Positions 1-13,227 of a stretch of 64,000 nt of DNA are shown in pieces. The translations under genes were made by a program, and so were the position numbers. Source of the stretch: Epiperipatus broadwayi (Eukaryota; Onychophora; Udeonychophora; Euonychophora; Peripatidae); assembly GCA_028023455.1 (NCBI GenBank), contig JAQFVV010006310.1, positions 2,728,001 to 2,792,000 of the forward strand. Reading direction: 5' to 3'. The notes beneath the pieces are model-generated. The model ran no database searches, was not told where the DNA came from, and saw only the letters and a list, made by a program, of their open reading frames with translations. The first letter of the stretch is position 1. Every line of letters starts with the position of its first letter.

Positions 1-299
1 TTATAAAGAATAAAAAAACAAAGAAATCCAATTATTATAAAACATTTTATAAAATGAAAATAAGATTTGATTTCTCTGAAGAATGTAATTCTTTCAAGAG
101 AAGATAAAATCATTACACATATTTCAAAAAAAGGCAGGTAAAAAAATAAATTATTAGCAAATAATTTATCAAATTTCTAAATGGTAAGTCTACCAGATGA
201 CAAAAAGAATGCAATAATGGTATAGATATTTAAGAAAAAATGGAAAATAAGATATTAGAAATTAATCCTATTATCTTCTATCAATTCTAGTATCATTAT

Positions 300-2290
300 T
301 TTCAGTCATCAACAGTCCATTGCAGAATGAAAATATCCAAGTTTAATTCAATTTCTTCTAGTCATGAAATCTCCTGTGCATTTCACACCAACAAACTTCT
401 TTGTGTCATCTACCCATCTCTCATGTGGTTTTTTTCTAGGTATTTTAAAATTTCTTATATCCAGTTTAAAACTTAAACTGTTCATCTCTTATCATATCTT
501 ATATCAATATGTTCAATCCATCTCCATTTCTGTCTCTTAATTCTTTCAGTGATGTCAATGATATCTTTTTGTGTTCTCACCAATTTGATTCCTTGTTATT
601 ACTTCCAACATACATTGATCCATGCTTTGTTAAATAGTCTGAATTCTTTATATTGCTCTTTTGTTAAGTGTTCAAGTCTCAGACAAGAATTCATAAAACA
701 CATTTATTAAAACCTTTTCCAAGCACATAGTCACATTGCATTTTTATATTTCCACCAAAAGCACCACATTCTTGTTTAATTTTATAATTATTTTTTTCTG
801 TTATATTTCAGCTATGTTAATAATCTGATCAAAATATTCACAGTTCTTAACTTTTAATACATCATTATCATTCTTTATTTTCTTTGTGTGAGAAAGTTTT
901 TCAAATACTACTTTAATTAGCATTTATCTGTAATCCTACCTTTATTGCTTTCATCTGATAACTCTTTCAATGTTTCCTGAAACGTTAATTGCAAAAACAA
1001 TTACATTATCTGCAAAATCTACATGACTTACATAATATTCATGTATTTTTACTTCCTTGGTTTCCATTTTAATTCATAAAACACTTTTTGTAAAACTGCT
1101 GCAAAATGTTTTAGAGATATGGAATCACCCTGGTATACACACTGTTCTCAATGTTAATCTTAGTATCACCATATAATCTAATTACTGTTGTTGCATTTTT
1201 ATAAATATTCTTCAGAATATGACAATATCCCAAATCTATATCTTTATGATTCACTGTTTGATAATCTAAAGTAAAGTCACAGTTATAGGTATTAGTTCTT
1301 TCTGTAACTTTTTTTAATAACTATGTGATCCTCTATTGTAAACCATAATTAAATTCAGCTTATTCTTTTGGTTGGTTAGAATCCAAAGTTTATGGGAAAT
1401 GATTTATAATTATTTTGGTTAAAATTTTTTATAGAACCAATCAAAGATTGATTGGTCCATAATTTCTAATATCTTCTTTATTACATTTCACAAAATGATT
1501 ATTACTATAGCATTCTTTCAGTCATTGGTACATATTTATCATTTAGACATTTGGTATAGAACTTTGCCAACAATTTTTCTATTTCTTCACCAGCTCTTAA
1601 AAGATATTAATAATAATTATATCATTTCCTCGACTTTTTCACTTCTTGATATATTTAATTATATGTCTAACTTCTTCATTTAAGATGCTGGACAATTTAG
1701 AAAATGTAGTAACTGCAAGGGAAACTTTGTTTTTTTATTTTTTATTATTATGTAATTCTTTATAGAACTCTTGACATTCATATTTTATGATATCACTCTC
1801 TTTTTAGTAATAGAGGCATCCTTTTGTATTTTAGAAGCAACCTTTTTTCCAATATCAGTTGTTTACACTTTCAATTCCAATATCTTGGCTTGCACCATTG
1901 CAACATTTGGAATATGAGACATAATTTAATGTATCATGATTATAAATATAAAATTATTTCCAAACCCACAACATTCATTCTGTCTTCAAGAAAACTCAAC
2001 AGCTATTTCACTTAAAAACTATCAGGCAATTGAGAAAAAAGACCATGGTGTTTCTTGATGTTAAACTCGGAGGTAAAAAGCCACTAAATTCACTATACTA
2101 GCTGATACATATTGGTGAGCAACCCATCCATGTTCGTTCACCATATGAATAATCACAAAGTAATAACAGTTGCTATGCTAAGAATGTGACATTAAGAATT
2201 TTCCCTGCTAAATTACTTTAAGATCTTGAAGAGGAATCAAAGAATCCCCTTTTAGTTAACAGCTTCTGCAGTATCTACCAAAATCTTATT
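300..2290 (-). mobile_element. RTE-like LINE remnant, copy A (3' half)
   Basis: Reading the minus strand gives broken fragments of a non-LTR reverse transcriptase. At about 983-1030 the translation is SHVDFADNVIVFA, matching RT motif C (F/Y-A-D-D-x-V-x-F-A, here with the second D changed to N). At about 600-720 it gives fragments typical of the region after the RT of RTE-like LINEs (a K-V-L-I-N-V stretch followed by M-D-Q-C-M-L-E-V-I-T-R). Positions 300-420 match 16270-16450 and encode the terminal R-W-V-D-E-like motif. Many stops and frameshifts: a dead copy. The far end (2040-2280) matches 19060-19270 of copy B, but the endonuclease part between is missing, so this copy has an internal deletion. 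The clade assignment is from motif style only. Confidence 0.7.
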
Positions 2291-2299
2291 TAATATATT

Positions 2300-4555
2300 T
2301 TACATTTAATTTAGAATAATTGCCTGTATAGTTTTTTCATAGTGATTGAATGGCAGATTCTGGAGCTCAAGTTCTATTGATTGTAGTCTAGTTCTTTTGC
2401 TTTTTTGCTCAAATTTCTTAATGAACTGAGCACTAATGCAATTAAGATTTATTTCAGCTGTTAGGAAGATATTATATGATAGACAACTACATTGTAAGTT
2501 TTTAACATTGTCATATATGTTATTTGGCATATTTCATAATGCTACAGGCCCAGCTAAAAAATAATTGAGATGCCTATAGGTTATTGATATTTTTATTTGG
2601 TATGTGGTATAAGCAATGAATAATTTAAAGAGTGTTCAGTATTTATTTTTGGGTCATTGTGCTTCTTATTATCAAACATGAAGAAGATTTCATTTGTTTA
2701 AAGTTTGTGTCCAACAATAGGGAAATGGCTTTAAACCCATAATGTTATTATTGTGCGATTAATCTCTTTTGACAAATAAAATCTCTTTCACATTTGATAA
2801 CTCCCCCCCCCCTATAATGAAATGAAATTAATTTATAAGCTAAATAGCATATATTATAATATGAAAATCTAAGAAATGATTTAAAGTACTAAGAGTTATA
2901 ATATTAATTACTATAAAAAATACTAAAATAGTGTTTAAATGTAAAATTTCATAGGATTTTTTGTACAAAGTATACTTTCATGTCAGACCAGGCAAGTCTT
3001 AGTACTAGAATGACTGAAAACTTATTAATGTTTTAAAAATCTAAGATTAAACCCAAGTCTGTTAATTCATCTGTCTTGCATAATCATGAAAAGAGAGCAT
3101 GACCATACTTGTGATCCAAATATTTTCAAAATTATGTGCAACTAAAGAAATGATTGCAAACATACAGTAAAGGAGACATGTATCATTATACAAAATGAAT
3201 ATGTAATGAATCAAATAGTATTCAAATTAGCAATAAAATAATGTTCTCAGCAGACTAACCATGAATATGAGGCAAAAACTTTGAAAAGTATACTTGGTAT
3301 AATAAATCGCACTAAATTTTATATTTAATTTCTGTTTTAATATTTTTCACATTAATATTTAGAATGGCAAAGTAATCAAAACATAATTAAATATTAATTA
3401 ATAATATGCTATTAACTAGGAATGTAATGAAAATACCAAAGAGATCGATTAGAGATATAGCTGTGGTGTTCTCATTGTAATTTATTTTATAATAATAATT
3501 AAATACATATACTATTTACACCAGTTAACAATTATATTACTATCCAAAATTACAAACCCATATTTATTTTATTTTATAATTAAATATAGCAATCGTTTTT
3601 ATGCTGAGCAAATTTCTCACATGCATTGTCAACACAAAACAAACATATTTTTCTATCTTCCTATTATTCCAATTCACACTTTATTTATCTTTAATATCTG
3701 AAGAACTTTTAAATAAATTAAGAGCTTCAGAATGCTAAGTCTTTCTTAAAAGAGATTATTTAATACGTTTCTTTTCTTTTCTTTTTTTTTTCAAAATCAA
3801 AACAACTTTTTAGCCTCAAATATGTTCTTATGGCCTGTCTTAAAAAGAATGAAAAAAAAAGAATTTTCTTTAATAAAAATTTGATTTGCAATCTATTAAC
3901 TTAGTTGAAAGTTCTTTTGAAAATTAAAGGTAAATAAAATATTGATCAGAAATATGAGAAGATAGGATAACATATATTTGTTTTGTGATAACTTTATTGA
4001 GAAGGCTGTCTTGGCAAGGAAACTATTGATAGTGGATTTGTAATTTATTTTTCGGAGTGACTTAATTGTGAGTTTGTGTAAGTAGTTTATTATAATGACC
4101 AGTTTAACTTTTGGCATTTGATATTTTATATATATACAGATGGATTCTTATTAATCCAAAATTCCTGATTCCATGGCTTTTTTTATATTTAATAATTTTT
4201 CAGATTTCAGCAATAAATTTTTTTTTGTCTTTATCATAAACCCAAATTCTGCTAAAAAAAAATATAAATAAACATTAACTTTACTATCTACAGTTTGTAT
4301 ATAACATGTTTGTGACAATGAAATTGAACACTGGCTCTGCTATCTTCATTATTTCAAAAAAATTAGTGGGTAATAATAAACAGAAATCAGAAAGCAGTTC
4401 TCCAGCTAACTTCAAAACTTATATATGATTACCAGGCCAAACTAATCATGCTTCTGGGGGAAACAGAAATAAAAGTTCAGAAAGATTCTAAATACATACA
4501 ATTGTTTTTGTTAGTATCTTGTGAGGAATATAGAAATTTAATGAGCCATAATTCA
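2300..4555. other. AT-rich spacer, no gene recognised
   Basis: Only short accidental reading frames with no recognisable domain. Contains a C-tract near 2804-2813 and several A/T homopolymers. I see no repeat shared with the rest of the window. Confidence 0.6.
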
Positions 4556-4559
4556 TTCA

Positions 4560-6490
4560 TTCCCCCAGGTTATTTATTAATTGGTGCAAATCAAATCTTT
4601 TTGAATATCAAGGCCAAAGTATAGAACTAAGTTTAGACAATTACCAAGGAGCAGCCATCCATATATTGGACATCAGCCTTTGCTTTGGGAGCTAAAGTTT
4701 CAGAAGAATTGGATAGGCTACATGCCAATGAGGTTATTGAATCAGTATCTCATTCCACATGGACTTAGGCTAAATAGTATTCATTATTAAACATAATAGA
4801 GAGATACATATTTGTGAGTGTTATTTTTTCACATTAAAGAAAACACTATTACTCCATAATTATTCTATCCATAAATGAAGCTGATTCTCTGTACTTTATC
4901 TGGGAGTAGAATGTTCTCAAATTAAGTCTTAGCCATATTTACCAACAATTATTGGTTGTCAATAAAATCTTCACTCTCAAGTAATTTACAATATTAATAG
5001 ATTATCTGTGGAATCTCATTGGCTTCAGCCATATTTTGGCAACAAATTATTTTGCAACTAAAATACATGGGGTCATATTTTGTTTTGATGAATTCCTGTT
5101 AGTGGCCAAAAATAAGAGAGAACATTTGGTAATCACTAGAAAGCTTTTTCATAAATTAAAGGAAATAGGAATTAAAATAATTTACTGATAAATGTTTCAG
5201 CAAATGAAATAGAATTTTTTGTTCCTTAAAATAACATTGCAGACAATATTTCCTATAAATAGTCAAATAAACACAATCCTGAGAATGCAACACCTTCCTC
5301 AACCAAAAAGAGCTCCAGACATTATAGAATACATAAATTATTGTGAGAGTTTCATTTAACATAAAATTGAAATAGTTGTTTTGTCAGTTGCTTGACAAAA
5401 AAACTGGATGCACACGTAATGTTAAACAAAATCAGGTTATTGACAAAAATGTTAATAGATAACACAAATGGGCTAATCTATTTTAATTCAAAGATAGAAT
5501 TAAATCTTAAAAGTGATGCTTCATTTACATATGTCAAGACAATTTTAGCGTACCATAACAAAGATGGCAGTGACTCATTGCATTTGCACCTTATATCTTA
5601 ACTTGAGCTGAGAATTTCTGACATTGACTGCAGGCATTAAAAAATTTCATCAATTTATTTATGAAAGATTCTTTATTTTACAAACTGATTGTAAGTCATT
5701 ACATAGTATATTTAATGTTGAAAAGAGTTTGCTAGAGTGTGACTCACTGTGTATGCTTAGATTGATCAGTTTTTTTGATTACATATAACTATAAAATACA
5801 ACATATGAAGGGGGGGGGGGAATCGGTTACTTACCTGCAGTTATATGAAAAGGAAGAAAATCACACAATTAATATGATTAACTTAGAAAATAATTATCAA
5901 ATTAACAGTAAAGCAAGACTATCAATGACTAGGGATCTCAGCTTCTGAGCAAATGAATATGCACAAAATGACCATTTAATGAGTCATAAAAGGTATGCAG
6001 TCTTTTGAATGAAAGGGCATGCATTATTCATTGAAAGTAAATACATGTTATGGTACACAATAATTTTTTTCTGCTTTGAGGTTACAAACAACTTTTATAT
6101 CATTATACTGTGGGACACCCTGGAATAGTCAGAATGATGCTGACTAGGCTATATATATATATATGATGGCTAGGAATAGATTAATACATAAAATCACAAG
6201 TTTATCATTGTTAACGGTATCAAATATATCAAAACATGGTAAACAAGATGAGAGTTAAACTTTGACCTCAAGATTCATTGCCTTGGGAATGATTTCACAT
6301 ACTATTATACAGGTTTATGAAAAAGCAAACAATTCAATTCCTTATTGTTATTAATGCCATATCTAAATGGTTAGCGTTAGCAGAGATATCTTTTTTCCAA
6401 ACATTATCAATTATTGAGTCAATAAGAAAACATTGGCATACATGGAGACACAATGGTTATTGTTTTTGATAATGAAGCAATCTTTATGTA
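4560..6490 (+). mobile_element. Ty3/gypsy-like retrotransposon pol relic (RT-RNaseH-integrase)
   Basis: Plus-strand translation shows gypsy pol landmarks in the correct order, broken by stops and frame changes. At 4691-4762 AKVSEELDRLHANEVIESVS corresponds to the start of the RT (K-x-x-E-E-L-D-R-L...I-x-x-V-x-H-S). At 5087-5178 DEFLLVAKNKREH with ITRKLFHKLKEIGIKI corresponds to the RT YxDD box and following helix, with the box changed to FDEF. At 5502-5560 LKSDASFTYVKTILAYHNKD corresponds to the RNase H D-A-S motif. At 6338-6385 FLIVINAISKWLALAE matches the integrase core (F-L-V-V-D-A-x-S-K-W), and 6460-6488 VFDNEAIFM the D-N-G-x-x-F motif. No LTRs or primer site could be defined. It continues into the tandem array that starts at 6488. 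Function lost. Confidence 0.75.
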
Positions 6491-7343
6491 AGTAGAGGGA
6501 TTTGAACTCTGGATTTTTCAGTTTATTTATCCTCCATTCTCACTCAAGCAACCAATACACTTGACCACAAAACATGTGGAAAAGATACACAATCTCCAAT
6601 ATACATATTTAGTGCAGAACCAGCATTCATCTGTTGGGCCAGATCATAATCTCCCACACATGTATATAATCAGCATGCAGTTTATATTAAGATAGCAATT
6701 TCTCAGTTTATTTCAATCTTCTCATCTTTTCAACTATTCATCCACCCATTTCATTGAAAAACCAACAATGGAATGCTCAAAGCCCTTAGTGAATTTCATG
6801 TTGTAGTCATGCCCATATAGAGATTATGTCAATATAACCCCTCATATTATTGGACCATAACATATCCTTGTATATTAATATTAATAGGAGAGGGATGACC
6901 TGAACTTATATTAAGATGTAATTATTTACCAAGCAATACGTAATTCTAGGGCAGTATATAACTTGCTTATATGAATGTTTCATATATTTAAGAAGAGGAA
7001 TTTGAACACTTTTCCTCCACTCTATTTTAAGCAGTCAATACACATGACCACACACATGTGAACAAAGTACATGATTCCCAATATATATATATTTCATGCA
7101 AAACCAGCTTTCATCAATTAGACCAGATCATAATCTCCCACACATATATACAATCAGTGCTCAATTTATATTAAGATAGCAATTCCTTAAATTTTAATGG
7201 ATGGGCTTTAATCTTCTCACCCTTCCAACTATTCAACCATCCATTTCATTGAAAAGCTAATCATGGAATGCTCAAAGCCTTTATTGGATTTAATATTGTA
7301 GTTATATGATATTAGTCCACCCAACCCTTCATATTATCTGACC

Positions 7344-7379
<36 letters not shown>

Positions 7380-7640
7380 TGAAGGATGAGACGATTACAT
7401 ATCCATAGATATTAATAGGAGATGGATGAATTGAACTTATATTAAGATTTAATGTGTTTTCCAAACAATATTTAATTCTAAGGCAGTATGTAACTTGCTT
7501 ATACAGAATATTTCATATATGTAAGTAGAGGGATTTGAATGTGTTTTCCAAACAATATTTAATTCTAAGGCAGTATGTAACTTGCTTATACAGAATATTT
7601 CATATATGTAAGTAGAGGGATTTGAACTCAAATTTTTTAG
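6488..7640 (+). repeat. Tandem array of about 500-bp units at the end of the gypsy-like relic
   Basis: Two long direct copies (about 6488-6985 and 6986-7518), followed by a short third part in which a 78-bp segment is duplicated almost exactly (7440-7517 and 7541-7618 share the same run). Each unit begins with a stretch containing agaGGGATTTGAACTC-like sequence, and the first unit continues the integrase reading (M-S-R-x-F-E-L after D-N-E-A-I-F-M). Thus the unit probably is the integrase 3' region plus downstream sequence of the gypsy-like element, duplicated in place. Unit two is longer because of an AT microsatellite. On the minus strand each unit also carries a hammerhead-like core (see findings). 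Similarity to 51.87-51.98 kb shows that part of the unit is dispersed. Confidence 0.65.
7345..7377. repeat. (AT)n microsatellite
   Basis: About 16 uninterrupted AT dinucleotides inside the second unit of the tandem array; the same place in the first unit has none. Confidence 0.9.
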
Positions 7641-7765
7641 TTATAATAAACTGTATGTACCCTCTTAATTTTAGCATTTAATTATATAAATAAAGTTCCA
7701 GAATTCAGCAAGATCAAATCTGTTTTTATTTTTATTAATCACTTAGATTTAAATTGTCTTCCAAG

Positions 7766-8040
7766 TTAAATTAATGTTAAACCATTAAGCATCACATGAT
7801 CTCATCTCCTATACTAGCACATTAATTGTTGATAAACAGAGCAAAACTCTCCATACAGTATTGCCACCTGTGCTAAACAGAGTAATCAATGGATGCCAGA
7901 AACTAGTCTGGGGATATTGGATGAGTAGGCATTAGATAGGGATTTTATGCACAAGCCTTCTGGCATCCATTGATTACTCTGTTTAGCACAGGTGGCAATA
8001 CTGTATGGAGAGTTTTGCTCTGTTTATTAAATTAATGTTA
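7766..8040. mobile_element. Hairpin insertion with 14-bp flanking direct repeats
   Basis: Two perfect 70-bp inverted arms, 7832-7901 and 7958-8027, with a 56-bp loop. TTAAATTAATGTTA occurs at 7766-7779 and again at 8027-8040, immediately at the end of the right arm, so it looks like a target-site duplication around a 247-bp insert. The left arm is separated from its direct repeat by 52 bp of unpaired sequence. Not a classic terminal-inverted-repeat transposon, where both arms would touch the duplications. No coding content. Perfect arms suggest a fairly recent event or gene conversion between arms. Confidence 0.75.
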
Positions 8041-10305
8041 TCATTTTGAATGTTTTTTTATCATGGAAACAAAACAAAAGAAAAAAGAAATTACAATTGA
8101 AATATAATCAGTTATAATCAAATATTTAATATATCATAGTCATTAGTTGAAGTTACCCATAAGATTAATTTTTTGTTTAAATCTATTTATTGAAATATTG
8201 TCCATAATTTCAGGAAAATAAGAGAAACAATATATAAATTTCAGGATAATACTGCATTAAAATATTGAAATACATCAAACCAATATAATACATTTAGTAT
8301 CCACTGTGATTTTTGTTATGATGTGAATAGTTAATGAAACTAAATTTAGACTTTGTAGTTTTACCTTCTTTTTTTTTTGATACCATTGTTTTATCCAGAA
8401 AGCATGGGATAGCTGAACAGATTGTGCAAGAAAAAGTACAGAACCAAACAATGTGGGATTGGAATGTGTGTTTACTAGATCATAATGTTATCAACTATTT
8501 ACAACAGATCTTCAATTGAGTTTTTTAATATAATGCAGTTTAAGAACTAAAGTAGTCTTATTGTAAACCGAAAGAATACATGGAACAAAATGAAGCAGCC
8601 ACTCTTGTAATCACAGAAGGAGTTAGTACCTCCTAGTTCTTAAAATACTAGATTGTCAAACTCATAGATGTCATAAAAATTTAACTATATTTTTATTGGG
8701 AAAATCAGAAGAGTCTTGCAGCAAATTGTTTCAAACTAACCCAGTGGATTGACAACCAATATTTTCAGCAAATAGAAGTCATGGGTCAATCCAGCATTAA
8801 CATTCATCAGCTAATGAGGCATTGACCAATCCAAAAACCAAAAAAAGAAGAGACCATAACTACTACCAATAGAAACAATGAAAGATACCAAACTCTACTA
8901 TCAGTTTATGATTTATTTATATAATAGTTGTTTTGCTGTTGTTGTTGTTTTTGCTAGAAAAGAGGGAATATAGGGAACTCATTTAATCTAAATGAACTCA
9001 TCAAATTTGCAATCACAGAAATAGTTATTGATTTATTATGACAACTAATAATAAGATGTTAATAATTTTCATGAAATTTTATCAAAGGACCTAGAAAATC
9101 AAAATTAGATTTTCTCAAAGGATTTTCTCTATTCTATTATACACACAACAATTTGAAAAAATCATATACCATAATAGTGACAACTTTTATCCAGGATTTG
9201 ACATCACACAGTTGGGTGAATAAGATATATGTAATAATTTTAATATAATGTACAAATGATAACGGGATGTCAACTATGTACATTTACTTACTCAAGGGAT
9301 AAATTTATTTGCAAGGGATAGAATCTTGCATGTAAAGAATAGTTTCCTATCTCCTCCATTCTGGGCTTATTTTTGTATTAAATGAACTCACATACGTTGT
9401 GAAAGATTTATATTACTGTTAATATTTCTTACTTTAATGCAAGTTTTAAATATAGTCACTTTGTCTAAGTCGTATCCAGATAGTAAAAGTTTTTGAATTA
9501 ATGACGTTTGAATTAATAGTAATCTCCTTATATATATATATTTTTTAATGGAGTTATATAATTAAAAAAATGAAAAATATTTAAATCCTTCAATTGTTTA
9601 CCGCTAGGTTTTATTTCATTCCTTTCTGATTATTATGAAAACTAATATATTAACTTTTATTAGCGTGACTAAAATGGAATCCTCATATATAAATTGATGA
9701 TTTGAACGGTGTAAAATTATTCCACATTGTTTTTGTGATAAATATACAATAGTTTTTTTTTTTAAAAAAAAATTCTGAATTTTTTCCTCCTCTCAGAAAA
9801 TCTGTATAAACAGGCAAGCAAACTGTAGTGAGTCAACTATGCCTTGAAATAAAATTCATATGCGGTACAGACAATCACTAGCTTCAGCAGTAATTTTCCT
9901 GTCATTGACCGTGAAACACTAGCCTGATATTGTGATTTATATTCTAACTGCACCTGATTCCTCACCAGTGATGACTCAATCTTTTCTGCGATTGTAAAGG
10001 AGGGAAGAACTGACAATTTTATATATAAAATACAGACCCAAATGCCGTTCTGCGTTAATTTCTCGAATAAATTGTAAATTTTAATCCATAAATAAAGAAT
10101 TTATAAGATGAATCTTTTTAAGAGAGAAATCTATTGTAATTAATTTTAAATACTTGTGTTTGTTTATTTTATTTAAATGTTACCTTTATTCAACATAATG
10201 AATGAATAACTATCATTAGTTAATATTAATTAGTGAATGTTGTTTATATAATATCAAAGTTAATATTTCTTTAAAGATAGAGATACCAAAATAAAGAAAT
10301 ATTGT
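8041..10305. other. Spacer with weak repeat traces
   Basis: A 61-residue plus-strand frame at 8334-8519 is not recognised and is probably accidental. At 8690-8840 a stretch with a GGGTCAATCC-like B-box word and an 8-bp inverted pair (TTGGTCAA/TTGACCAA type) may be the remains of a tRNA-derived SINE, but I cannot outline it. 9800-10080 is less AT-biased than its surroundings and is treated in the findings. Confidence 0.45.
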
Positions 10306-10309
10306 AGTT

Positions 10310-10775
10310 TATAAATATATTTGCCAATAACATCCCATGACTTCTCATATGCTTACTCGCACCCTTCCAAGAGCAGTTATCTTAACTCTGTTCTAGAGCC
10401 ATCTAATATAAGATTGACGGGATGATAGCACATCGATAGGCATATAGAGAAATCATATGATGTTGCTGTTGATATTAAATTTTGTATACCAAGAGTAGAA
10501 AAGAGTTTCAGTTGTCGGAGAACTGATTTCTAATGTGTAGAGATTAACTTAGTAATCAGATCTCTACAGCTGTATGCAAGCGAGTTAGTGTGAGTTTGAA
10601 ACATTACTGTTTTCTTGAATTTCAAGATATTAACTCGAATAATATAAAGAAGTTAAAAAAAAAAACAGAATTAGTCAGTCTGGAGTTGGTGTTTTTATAG
10701 CACTATATCAGCTGGTAGTCATTGTTTACTGAAGCTTATAATAAGTGGTTCTAGAATAGAATGAATTATAATGTA
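10310..10775. repeat. Dispersed repeat, copy 1 (pair with 15.33-15.69 kb)
   Basis: Words such as CTCATATGCTT, CCAAGAGCAGTTATCTT and the later TCTAGAATAGAATG recur in the same order at 15330-15680 (CTCATATGCTT, CCAAGAACAATTATCTT, TCTAGAGTAGAGTG). The two copies are diverged and the second is shorter. No coding sequence seen. Family unknown. Confidence 0.5.
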
Positions 10776-10786
10776 TTACATAAATA

Positions 10787-10919
10787 AATAATTGAATAGT
10801 TTATTGCTCAGGAGTTCGTAAGTAGTTTGAGCACCAAAGGTGGTAGAACTGGGCTACAATCTGTAGACCTTAAGTATCAGTATCTGCCATTTTACCACAG
10901 CACTAAACCATACAGGATC
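10787..10919 (-). mobile_element. tRNA-related SINE, family S1, copy 1
   Basis: Matches a family seen twelve times here. Read on the minus strand, the start (tatGGTTTaGTGCTGTGGTA-like) resembles the A-box half of a tRNA, followed by a B-box-like GTTC region, a GAGC/GCTC hairpin segment and the terminal motif that reads TTTATTGCTCAGGAGTTC on the plus strand. About 130 bp, no A-tail visible. The tRNA resemblance (Gly-like G-T-G-C-A-G-T-G-G-T-A-G) is an inference from the consensus of all copies. Confidence 0.65.
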
Positions 10920-10924
10920 ATATG

Positions 10925-13225
10925 TTAAATGATTTTTTGTAAAATAGATTTTATGATTACCTGGGAAGCATTGTAATGAAAATATGGAAATACTTGATTA
11001 GTGTCCATTTTAAATATAAAAACGACCATTTGCCACAGATTTTCTGATAAACCATTAGTGTACAAAAGAAAAAAGTTTCTTATTTATTGTTGAGACTTGT
11101 GATGGATATATGTTTACATATATTTTTTTCCAAGTGACTGAAGGGGGAAGGGAACTGTAAATTAGAAATAACTGTTATTATTAGGTGATGCCAAGTTGAC
11201 ATTGACTTGGGCAATAGCATTCTACTTATTCATAAAAATTTTAATACAATATATAGGAGGAATTTATTATTGCTCTTTTCCAACTTATTTCAAATGATAC
11301 TTTCCCTATTGATATCACTAAAATCAGTCATTACTAGTATCATTCTATATTTTTGCTACCAGATATAGATATTATAAGACCCTTAAGAAAGTGAAGACAC
11401 AAAGAAATGCAAGGCAAAACAAGATAATGAAGATAAAATAAAAAATACACATATCCATCTTATGAAGGCCTGTTACAGAATGAAAGGCAAAATTTAGTAT
11501 AGGTTTCCATATAAAACATGATTGTAATGAATAGATGAAATAAGACAATTGTATAATTTCACACTGGGATTGCTAAATCTAAATTCATGAATCTATGATA
11601 ATTTTTAAAATATATAAACTTCACTTTAGATGAAGTCATGAATTTCTACAATAAACCCTTCTTATAATTTATTTTTATATGATTATAAACCCATTTATTT
11701 CTTCTCATCCATTACTATTTTCTTATATAAAAATAAAATAGGAGAAGAAAAAAGAATATGCCAATGTTGAAAGCTTATTTATTTAATATGGAATCCATTC
11801 TAAAGATATATTTATTTTACCTAAATAAATATTATGGCAGTATGATTTGTAAACTTATTGGAAATGAATAGTTGACTACTTTTACTTGTGTATTTAAATT
11901 TAACCCAATTCAAATGGATCTACAATAATATCTTGGCTGATTTAAATTTTGGACTCCTTATTATCATTTATTGCCTAATATCTATATAACTAATTAAACA
12001 TTGTAGAAAAAGTTTTTGTATTTTTTCATGTTTTGTAATTAGATTTGATACTAGATAGCATCAAGACAAAGAAAGGTTTTTGATTGATTTGTGTTTTAGC
12101 AAATCTTTTGAATATAGCACTGCCTGTTAAAATTCATAATTTGTTACCAAAATTCATTTGCATATCTAAATTTTGTAGACAATATTATATTGTAGAGTGT
12201 GATTGGGTTGATATCTTTTAGTTTTACTTGTAAGCAATAATATTGTGAAATGTATTCTTGGTTAAATTTTAATATGAGGAATCGGCAAAAAGTTATCAGA
12301 ATGAAAATTTTAGCTTTGATCAGCATTGGCAATTTTTAAACTTTTTTTTTTTTTAAACTATCTTACTTAGTAATAACAAGTAATAAGAATAGAGTTCATT
12401 TGAAGGAGAGGAGAGAAACAGAACTGAAACATTCTACTTAATAATGTGAATGGTTTTATTATTTTATGATAAAATTAAAACATTAGAAGTTTTTACAATT
12501 GTTTTTTAAATATGAATTGGTAAATTAAATTGTATTATGGGGGGGGATGGGACAAAGATAAACTATCATCAATGATAATCATATGCTTTAGGGGAATCGT
12601 TATGTATACTATCTGAAGTCATTTTTATCACACTTTGGCTTATATCACTAATCACACTTATATAAGTCTGTGAAAATTTAGATGGTAAAAAAAATATTCA
12701 TAAAATAATAAAATAAAATTGTTAATAAATATTATTATAAATAATAATAATAATTGAATGATTAATTGCTCAATAGATCATGTGTTAATGTAAAATTGGA
12801 AATGTCTGCTTGAGCTTCCATCCAAGAACCATTAACTCTCGATCTATCATACTATCGTCATGATAAACTTAAAGAGCAATGAATATTATTGAGCTTTGTA
12901 AAGGAATGAACCATAACCAAAATAATAATAATAAAAAATGTCTTACAGTTTTGAAAAACTATTTATATTGCTCTGTTTTTGTATTTACTTTTGAATTTGT
13001 TCTTTATTTGTAAACTTATTTTATTTGTTAGTATTTATTTATTGACAATCATAAAAAGTAGTATCTATATAGATTACTTTGTAAATAAATTTATTTTTTT
13101 ATATACTTCTAAATAATAGACCTATCAAATACTATATAAAGTTAAATACTTTATAAATTTTTTTCTATCTAATTATTAATAGATTATTAGAATTTAATCT
13201 ATAATTATTATCAGATTTTCTGTTT
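10925..13225. other. AT-rich spacer, nothing recognised
   Basis: No domain, SINE or hairpin identified. Contains a G-tract near 12539-12546 and an AAT-rich patch at 12700-12760. Confidence 0.55.
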
Positions 13226-13227
13226 GC

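Noticed and set aside
6497-6580. tRNA-derived Pol III promoter at the start of the array units (minus-strand GAGTTCAAATCCC)
   Set aside because: The same bases are explained by the integrase reading frame of the gypsy-like relic, and the D-arm part is weak.
7449-7631. 60-residue frame made of two identical 31-residue repeats, as a repeat protein
   Set aside because: It is the antisense of a recent 78-bp DNA duplication in the tandem array.
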